Shown here one piece after another: positions 57,407-64,000 of a stretch of 64,000 nucleotides of DNA. Both the position numbers and the translations under genes were made by a program. The notes under the pieces were generated by a model. It saw nothing but the letters and a program-made list of their open reading frames with translations, ran no database searches and had not been told where the DNA came from. Source of the stretch: Ligula intestinalis. Taxonomy: Eukaryota; Platyhelminthes; Cestoda; Diphyllobothriidea; Diphyllobothriidae. The DNA is taken from positions 12,696,251 to 12,760,250 of the forward strand of contig JAYGXS010000008.1 of the NCBI GenBank assembly GCA_036362985.1. The letters are read 5' to 3'. How positions within the stretch are numbered: the stretch's first letter is position 1; each line of letters opens with the position of its first letter.

Positions 57407-57422
57407 TAGATCGGGGATATAC

Positions 57423-57535
57423 AGTGGCATATATGCGTACACCGATCTGTGAGAGGACCCGCTCGTCCATCCATGTCGCCATTAGAGCTCTCACTCGAAC
57501 ATTCACCGCGAGGCTGCTAGAATATAGGCAGAATA
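57423..57535 (-). repeat. SINE-A variant tail, direct repeat of 55595-55705
   Basis: ACACCGATCTGTGAGAGGAC, CATCCATGTCGCCATTAGAG and GCTGCTAGAATATAGGCAGA match 55600-55700 in the same orientation, on the other side of the mariner. Confidence 0.65.
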
Positions 57536-57978
57536 TTATGTTTTTTTGTTTTTTATTATTAGTGGATTTTAGTTTTAGTTAGTTATTTCCCATTATTTCG
57601 ATAATTGCACATTTTAATTATCGTGCGCTTTTTTGTTAACAAAAATTAGATTATTCAAATAATTATTCCAGTTTTTGCTACCGTTATAAACTTTTTGTTT
57701 TTAATATTTATATTTCCTTTCCTTTGTGTTGCCCAGGCTAGATACTTTTTACTACACCCGGTCCTGTATAACAGAGGGATGGGGCTTTTGGTGTACTGAC
57801 CTGGGACCTAAAGTAAAATTCTACCGATCTTTTTTGCTGACACGAGAGAGGTAGCCCTGGGTAAAGGTAGTGCACACGTAAACGTTGCCGTTGTTTTAAG
57901 GATGCACCGTTGTTATGAGCAGCTCCCGCATGCCTCTCATGCTGGCTGTGATGACTGCAGTTACTGTGGCGACTCCTA
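57536..57978. other. Intronic, no recognised feature
   Basis: T-rich, then unique-looking sequence. A possible polyadenylation-like word is not supported by context. Confidence 0.4.
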
Positions 57979-58545
57979 ATTCTGGTAGTTGTTCGTTGAC
58001 CTCAAAACTATATCCTCTAAATGGCCTTCGCTCGTTTTCCAAGCAACATCCTCTCTGTTGCTAGGAGTTCGGCCGTTCGAACGTCTGGAGTAATCCCCCG
58101 GTTCCTCTGTGACGCGACGTCAGACGCACAAATATTATTCTTCTTCCAACGATTGGGGGTAAAAGAAGTTTAAGTAGTTGACCTTGGCCTCATCCTAATG
58201 CTGGTAGTAGTTTGTTGACCTCAAAACAATATCCTCTAAATGGCCTTAGCTCGTTTTCCAAGCAACATCCTCTCTGTTGCTAGGAGTTCGGCCGTTCGAA
58301 CGTCTGGAGTAATCCCCCGGTTCCTCTGTGATGCGACGTCAGACGCACAAATATTATTCTTCTTACAACGATCGGGGGTAAAAGTAGTTTAAGTAGTTGA
58401 CCTTGGCCTCATCCTAATACTGGTAGTAGTTTGTTGACCTGAAAACTATATCCTCTAAATGGCCTTAGCTCGTTTTCCAAGCACCATCCTCTCTGTTGCT
58501 AGGAGTTCGGCCGTTCGAACGTGTGGAGCAATCCCCCGGTGTCTC
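57979..58545 (+). repeat. Tandem repeat, unit about 219 bp, about 2.6 copies
   Basis: CTGGTAG-start units begin at 57982, 58201 and about 58420, and the internal word ATGGCCTT recurs at 58021, 58240 and 58459, giving a 219-bp period. Units 1 and 2 differ at only a few bases. Unit 3 diverges after GGAGCAATCCCCCGG. Part of the unit (CAATATTATTCTTCTTCTTC, CCAACGATTAGGGGGC) recurs at 59375-59420. Confidence 0.88.
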
Positions 58546-59215
58546 AGTGATGATCTTGCTTTGTCCACAACTGCACCGCCAGATCCGGTAGTCAACTTCA
58601 GACGTTTCCCAGCCTGGACAGGCTCGTCTTTCGGCCTCATGGCCATTCTTCCCTGTGATTTTCTATGACGATGGGTTTGGAAGATAAGTGTCCAAAGTGT
58701 CAGGCCAGTAAAAAAAGTTTCGAGTGATCGCATCTTCTTCTCCTCCAGAACTGCTTCCAGGAACTCTCCTGTTCACTCAAAATGGACTGCCCAGGTTTAA
58801 ATTAATCTCAAAAGGCTCTAAGAATTCGTTAAAGTTCAAAGCAAATTGTTGCATACGGTCCGAGTAACAAACCCAAATATCCACCCTTTGAGGTTAAATT
58901 AGTTACATGCAGATGTAATACAAGCAACCCGAACTGTGACAACTTTATATCATTCCTACTGCGTTCAACTTCTGCACTGCTCTGCAGCAGCCAAAGCTGG
59001 ATACAGGGCGATTTTTTTCTGCCAGGGCGGTCGACGCACTGTAGGTAGTATTATATGGTTACCTTGGATGAGGCTCTTTAAGGTTCACCCTGACAAACGT
59101 ATGTCTCAAAATGGCCAACAACATACAAATTTCCCATATCCTTATGCCTCCCTTTGAACTACTCAAACTACACGATGGCGCCGTGGACTGCAATTACTTT
59201 TCCGTTTCTGCCCTT
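58500..59215 (+). repeat. Dispersed repeat R, copy 2
   Basis: Colinear with 46160-46915. It begins inside the last unit of the tandem array. The short frame 58459-58668 and its counterpart at 46147-46332 end at the same point. 59200-59340 repeats part of the same sequence again (TTTAAATTAATTGCATGGAG, TCATATCAGTCATCGCGCTG). Confidence 0.65.
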
Positions 59216-59929
59216 TGAGTTTAAATTAATTGCATGGAGATTCATTGCAAGCAGCCCTCGACCTGTGGCAAATTTATAACATTACTATCACACATTCAAC
59301 CCCTCATATCAGTCATCGCGCTGCCCTTTCGCAGATGATGGGCCCCCCTGTCAAACCAAGACGTCAGACGAATCAATATTATTCTTCTTCTTCCAACGAT
59401 TAGGGGGCAAAAGTAGTTTGAGTAGTGGACCTCATGTCCGTAGCCCCAACATTCTACCTTACGGGTGAGAAAATAAGATAGGCAGTGAGGGTAAGTTGTA
59501 GAAGTAATTTTATAGTGGTAAGCCCCATTTCATTTGTGGTTTTACTCAGTGCGGCATCAACGACGTGGTGCATAATTATGCTAGAATGCTGGAATATACA
59601 TTACTAACTACTATGTGCATTTTAGCTGTTATTCCCACTGGTTCCTGAACTGTCACAAATATACGCCTGGCTCTTTATTCAAATATCGCTTACGAATTCC
59701 ATGCTGTTTTTCGTTTGTTTTTTTTTTCGATTTACACGCTCTAATTCGTTGCTATATATAGCGGCCGCGGGTAAACACGTTAAGTACATTTTACCACTTA
59801 ACACTTACTTCTACGAATTTTCATCACTGGCGTTTTTATTTCCCCACGCACAAAACCCCCCATTACCATCGATCCCGTACAACAGAATGCTGGGGAGCTT
59901 GAGGAATATGCGGCCCACTACTACTTAAA
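59216..59929. other. Intronic repeat remnants
   Basis: 59310-59420 shares ATGATGGGCCCCCCTGTCAA-type sequence with 60440-60500. The rest is AT-rich with no gene. Confidence 0.45.
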
Positions 59930-60115
59930 CCACACTTGCCCGATTGGATTTTCTCCGCCCCTTTCAAACTACTACACCCTGAGGCTAAAGTGCTTGCGCT
60001 TTTATCAGTGCTGTGAGAGGGGGTATGCGAATGTTAAGTGTGGTCTTTTATGCTCGTCCCTCTGTTTGATGATGATATCGCGCTGCGGGGCGCAACGACG
60101 AACTCTTCCCCAGCT
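59930..60115 (+). repeat. Partial duplication of the start of the PI4KB linker exon
   Basis: Matches 60490-60665: GATTGGATTTTCTCCGCCCC, ACTACTACACCCT, TGTGAGAGGGGGTATGCGAA, GTTAAGTGTGGTCTT, then CCTCTGTTTGATGATGATAT and CGCGCTGC. In this copy the acceptor TTTAG reads TTTGA, so it would not splice, and the reading frame decays. Confidence 0.6.
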
Positions 60116-60618
60116 TTCTCTGGTTGATATACCTTTTTGGACGTTTACCTTTTTTGATTTCCTTTTAAATAAATTGCTCTTCTCGGTATACATGAGTGTA
60201 TTTAAGGTCTGTAGGTCAAGAACGAAATTTGATGTGTATGTTTTTGGGCCGAACTCTGTCAACCATTTCGTAATATACTGCCGACGGGCGTAGAGTAGTA
60301 GTACATGGGATAGGAGGCAGAACGCAGTCGGTAAAAGTTACATTTGGTGTCCACTACAGCACGCGAAAACCCCGTGCTTCTTTTATATGGAACCGTTGGT
60401 ATTGGGGGTTGAATTGGTGGGAACATATCAATATCTCCTAGTAGTCATTGCACTGTTCTTCCGCAGATGGTGGGTCCCCCTGTCAAACCGAGGCCTCAGA
60501 CGAACAAACGATTGGGTCTTCTCCGTCCCTCCCCTACTACTACATCCTAAAGCTCATATTGTAGCGGTGCCGTGAGAGAGCATGCAAATGTGAAGTGTGG
60601 TCTTCTCCCTCTATTTAG

Positions 60619-60935
60619 TGATGATATTGCGCTGCAGACTACGAGGGTGAACTCCTCCGCTGCCGCGCCCATCGCCACCTCCAATGAAGCTGCTGCTGCT
60701 GTTGTCGCCACAATGCCGCCCCGGTTTGCCGCCCTGGACAGACCGGGTCTGCGACGGGGCACCACGGCGGGACATGTACGGTGGGTGCCCTCCAGCTCGA
60801 GCTCCGGTTCGGACTCAGCCATCCCCTACACAGCCTCGACCACCAGCCCGGTGACACGTGTGGGCAGTATTCTGGACAAACGCTACGCCAACGCCACTCT
60901 CACAAAACACAAGAGGACGGCATCGGACTTGACAA
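60619..60935 (+). CDS. PI4KB: PI4KB-like lipid kinase, Ser-rich linker exon
   Basis: A 317-bp GC-rich exon in an AT-rich setting. Acceptor TCTTCTCCCTCTATTTAG ends at 60618 and donor CAA|GTAAAC starts at 60936. The phase fits exactly with the exon ending at 52713: TG|T gives Cys and the frame then stays open as DDIALQTTRVNSSAAAPIAT, PPRFAALDRPGLRRG, VPSSSSSGSDS and TLTKHKRTASDLT. Human PI4KB has a comparable Ser-rich stretch with THQRSKSDATAS in this linker, a region that carries phosphorylation and 14-3-3 sites. RTASD here resembles a basophilic kinase site. The assignment rests on phase, composition and this weak motif. The following exon, toward the catalytic domain, is not in the window. 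An alternative acceptor at 60637 would put a stop at the junction. Confidence 0.6.
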
Positions 60936-60997
60936 GTAAACCTCTAATTGTCGCTTCTCAGACATCAGAGTTTGGGCAATTTTAAAGATAAACATAT

Positions 60998-61218
60998 CGA
61001 TCAGAAGAAGATGTGACCACTGGAACAAGAGTTTTATTTTCCTGACGTTTCGGGTTGTTGTGAAGTATGCACCGACTGCACCGTATTTATAGTTTGTAGC
61101 GGCCATCCGCGTGCGTACTGTAATTATTTACTCCCGTAGCCACCGCTTGGGTCTTCATTGGTGCGGTGATGGTTTGACACTTCGCTTTTCACTCATGAAT
61201 TGCCGCGATTTCCTTGTC
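60998..61218 (-). repeat. Penelope-like element 3' end (family-3 relative), reverse
   Basis: Matches 28380-28660: TGACCACTGGAACAAGAGTT, TTTATTTTCCTGACGTTTCG, GTATTTATAGTTTGTAGCGG and CATTGGTGCGGTGATGG. The copy runs into the N gap. Confidence 0.72.
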
Positions 61219-61228
61219 NNNNNNNNNN
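61219..61228. other. Assembly gap (10 N)
   Basis: Ten undetermined bases. The two sides belong to different repeats (Penelope 3' end and repeat E), so the true gap size and the join are uncertain. Confidence 1.
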
Positions 61229-61870
61229 GGCTAAAGATCAGGCTCCTTTTTACTGTGGCTTTTATGGCGCTCCCGCGCATGCCAGAGTCAAGCTAGCAAG
61301 GTGCGCCTATTGGAATGTTAGCCGCGCCAACCGCCTGCGCCCTCCTCCATCTCCGGTTTTTTCGACATTTTTATTTTGATATTTTATTTATTTTTATATA
61401 ACACTACTTTCTTCATTATAAACAATTTGATATGCTTGAAGCTATTGTGGTGCGCTAAAAGCAGTAGTTTGGAGGGTTACCAACTGACGGAATAACTCGG
61501 ACCGCACGGTCAGTCTAATGTGTGCTGTGTGAAATGGCTGACTGGTGGGCTGAGGATCAGGCTGCAATGGCTCCTTTTTACTGTGTCTTTAATGGCGCTC
61601 CTGCACATGCCGACTGAGCCAACGTCGTAAAGTGTGCTGTTGGTACGCGTGTTGGAATGTTAGCCGCGCCAGCCACCTGCGCTCTCCCCCATCTCCGGTT
61701 TCCTTGACACCGGCTACAGTGGCAGGGGTGTGGATAGAGTGAGGTAGATTCCGTGCGAGCCTAATTTCACTATAATCCAGCTTGAGTCTCCGCGTTTGCC
61801 TTCAGTTTGCTCAAGCTCGTGGTGGTAGACACCGTCGAAATCGACGGTCGAACTGTCATCTCTTCCTGAT
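61229..61870 (+). repeat. Dispersed repeat E, copies 4 (partial) and 5
   Basis: 61229-61370 is the latter half of repeat E (GGCTTTTATGGCGCTCCCGC, ATTGGAATGTTAGCCGCGCC, CCCATCTCC-like). 61430-61870 is a full copy with TGGTGCGCTAAAAGCAGTAG, CTCGGACCGCACGGTCAG and ATCGACGGTCGAACTGTCAT. Confidence 0.68.
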
Positions 61871-63376
61871 AATTTCGAGAAATATGGGATTTTCCTTAGA
61901 GAGAATATGTATATAGAATCTCCTTAGAAAACCGATGGGATTCAAAATTTCGTCTAAACTGGAAAGCAAGAATCCCAAGAAATGTAATTTCAAGGAAAGG
62001 CTTCAAAGTTATTCAGCAATTTAAAACGCCTTTTTATCTGCCAGGTACCCTTTCTTTTAGCATAAAATCATGAGAAAATTCAGTTTCCTAACATACAAGA
62101 ACAGGGAAAATATATTTGAATTTAAAAGGGCATTGAAAACCCGTGAAGAAAATTACATATTACTTCAGTAGCTATTTTTACAGCGGAGTCTGCGCTTTGT
62201 AGGTGGCCAAAGGAAAGCTCATTCAAAAGCCGGCATTCGGGCGCTACATTAACGTCTTGGAAAATGAGATACAGGATAATCAATCTTACGGCTTTCTCTG
62301 AATAATTTGTTCAAGTCGCAACCACGTCTTGGATAGCCTTTCATGAGATAGAAAATCTACAGCATATTTGCCAGGGCCTCGTTCGCCTTGCTGTACGCTT
62401 CCAGTGCCTCAGGCAAAGGAATAGACACACACCCACGTGCACAGTGACGCCATCGCACGCACACACATGCTTGCGTTTGCCAGCAAGTCCGCCCACGTGC
62501 AGGGCTTAGCAGCATGTGAAGCTGCCAACACCGCCGCTGTAACCTGCTTACTCAGCAGCATCAGCATCGCTCGTAATCTGCTGCATGTGCCATTTTAAAG
62601 TGCACATCAACTCGTCACCCTTTCTCCCCACCGCTTCCCTCTCAAATTCCTGAGCAGTGCTTTTGCCTATGCATGCTTCCGTATGCCAGACCCAGGCTGT
62701 CGATCACTTGCAAGGGTAAATACGTACACCTCAAGCTACGCACGGACTGTATCAGGACAGCAGTGAGCTTACAGGATCTTATATGCTCCGGAGCAGAATG
62801 CATGAACGTATAGTAAAGAAAATCAGTAGTTTGTGCCAACTTGCTGCCTTGAAACCAGTTTCAGCGAGGACTGTCCTTCTGTAAAGCCCGACTATGTTTC
62901 AATGCAGCCTCTGTCTTCCGGTATGTTGCGTTGCAAAGGCACTAAATCTGTAGGCCGGTCGATTTATCCATTACCACGAAACTTCTGAACGGATTAATGT
63001 TTGTAACTTAAAAAAAGGTACAGTTTCAAATATAGCATTGTGGAGTTCGATCGAATGGACCGGGTAAGGACAACATCTTCATCCGAATCGACGCCGCTGG
63101 CAGGATTCTCGCGTGCCCCTGAGTGTCTATGGGCCCGTCGCAATGTCTCAACGACCTCCAAGATATCAGTCCTGGGGGGATAGTTCTACGCTTGGGAGCC
63201 ATTTGAGACCCGGGGCTGTACAGGCAAGTACACCGACATCGAATTGATGAAATCAATCAGCACTCGTCGCAACGATGTGTGAACACGTACAATGTGTCTG
63301 TGGGTTTTGGCATGCGGCATTCGCCCTTTTGTCACCGATAGAAAGTGAATCCAGCTCGCCACCATCAGGTCAGACA
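61871..63376. other. No recognisable gene
   Basis: Short frames only. I looked for the conserved PI4KB blocks expected downstream of the linker exon (the segment before the kinase catalytic domain) and did not find them. Confidence 0.4.
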
Positions 63377-63398
63377 TGACAAGTAGTAGTAGTAGTAT

Positions 63399-63429
<31 letters not shown>

Positions 63430-63495
63430 TGTTGTAATAGTAGTAATAGTTGTAGTAGTAGTAGTAGTAGCAGTAGTAGTGGTAGTAGTAGTGGT
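63377..63495. repeat. (AGT)n microsatellite
   Basis: Almost continuous AGT triplets interrupted by ATT, TGT, AGC and GGT units. Leu- or Ser-rich frames across it (63186-63533 on the minus strand) are by-products. Confidence 0.92.
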
Positions 63496-64000
63496 ATGAT
63501 TTCAGAAAAGCTTCTGCGGCCCACGATTCTCACCGGGATTCGTTTGTGCTAGCTTTTCGCCCTACAGTGCACAGCCCGTTGTTCGTCCTTCCATCTTGTC
63601 GTCTCTCCCCTTACGGTTTTATGCTGGATTGTGACCTTGGCTTGTCATTCGTTCGTCTAGAGATCTGATTGATTGATTGATATTGCCACTTCCATGGCGT
63701 CGTCCTGCCGTTGACATCGTGCCTGCTCTTGCGCGCGCGCGGTATTTAGTACCGCAGAACTCAATTTTCCGGCGCATCACGCATCCTCCCTATCACGCTT
63801 TGATCCGCTTCGACCGAAACTTCACCTCGTGTAATGCTGCGTTTGTACTCTTTTCCAAAGTGTTGAAACACATTGCAGCACACTAGCTGACAGGAGAGCT
63901 GAACAACGATACCTTCCAAACTAATGTATAACCGAACTCCTTTGACAAACAAAGCCGGCCCTGCGTGAATAGACGACGGCCAAAAGAACAGCAACCCGAA
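63496..64000. other. No recognisable gene
   Basis: Nothing recognised to the end of the window. Confidence 0.4.

Noticed and set aside
60572..60637. ATG at 60572 as the start of a stand-alone gene
   Set aside because: The sequence upstream of 60619 is duplicated intronic sequence, and the splice acceptor with matching phase explains the open frame better.
62390..62600. GC-rich Ala-rich readings as a downstream PI4KB exon
   Set aside because: No open frame with splice borders and none of the conserved pre-catalytic residues.
63186..63533. Leu-rich minus-strand frame resembling a membrane protein
   Set aside because: The Leu run is the (AGT)n microsatellite read in reverse.
1..64000. CRISPR arrays, operons, prokaryotic terminators or defence systems
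   Set aside because: No regularly spaced short repeats and no dense coding; the window is a eukaryotic repeat-rich locus.

Overview
This window is animal nuclear DNA from a repeat-rich genome, and every piece of coding evidence fits a flatworm. A diphyllobothriid tapeworm (Spirometra / Dibothriocephalus / Schistocephalus type) is my best guess, at roughly even odds, because of the mixture of Penelope-like GIY-YIG fragments, CsRn1/Ty3-type, CR1-, Jockey- and RTE-like retroelement fragments, tRNA-derived SINEs and spliced exons with long introns. There are no operons, prokaryotic genes, rRNA or CRISPR arrays. A 10-base N run at 61219-61228 marks an assembly gap.

Host gene. The one host gene I can support lies on the + strand between about 49.4 and 61 kb. 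Four exons (50064-50282, 51898-52015, 52465-52713, 60619-60935) and one tentative upstream exon (49463-49638) have canonical AG/GT borders and compatible phases. They match the helical-domain part of phosphatidylinositol 4-kinase beta (PI4KB) and the Ser-rich linker after it. The catalytic domain and the first exon(s) are outside the window or not recognised. The 7.9-kb last intron holds an RTE fragment, a mariner element, SINEs and tandem repeats.

Layout. 1-3 kb: no host gene, a foldback and a TTC microsatellite. 3.7-7.1 kb: Jockey-like LINE 3' half, a Penelope fragment joined to a broken Ty3 pol, and a SINE. 7.5-13.4 kb: three Penelope-like copies and a SINE-B foldback. 11.5-14.7 kb: two copies of one TIR element, one of them inserted in a dispersed repeat whose empty site is at 36.18 kb. 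15.5-17.8 kb: SINE-B foldback, Penelope fragment and a 1.2-kb foldback element. 18.2-19.8 kb: SINE-A cluster. 20.7-31.5 kb: Penelope fragments of three families and dispersed repeats. 32-35 kb: nothing recognised. 38.9-45.1 kb: one decayed Ty3 element in gag-PR-RT-RH-IN order, split inside the protease by a CR1-like LINE. 45.4-46.0 kb: SINE and a 420-bp hairpin. 46.2-49.4 kb: dispersed repeat and an antisense integrase fragment. 49.4-61 kb: the PI4KB-like gene. 61-64 kb: gap, dispersed repeats, and an (AGT)n microsatellite.

The strongest structural theme is inverted duplication. Several Penelope-like copies carry an inverted copy of their own 3' end on the 5' side, tRNA-like SINE-B units occur as inverted pairs around a shared spacer, and three further foldback elements are present. 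All family calls come from reading translations and repeats by eye; no database search was possible.
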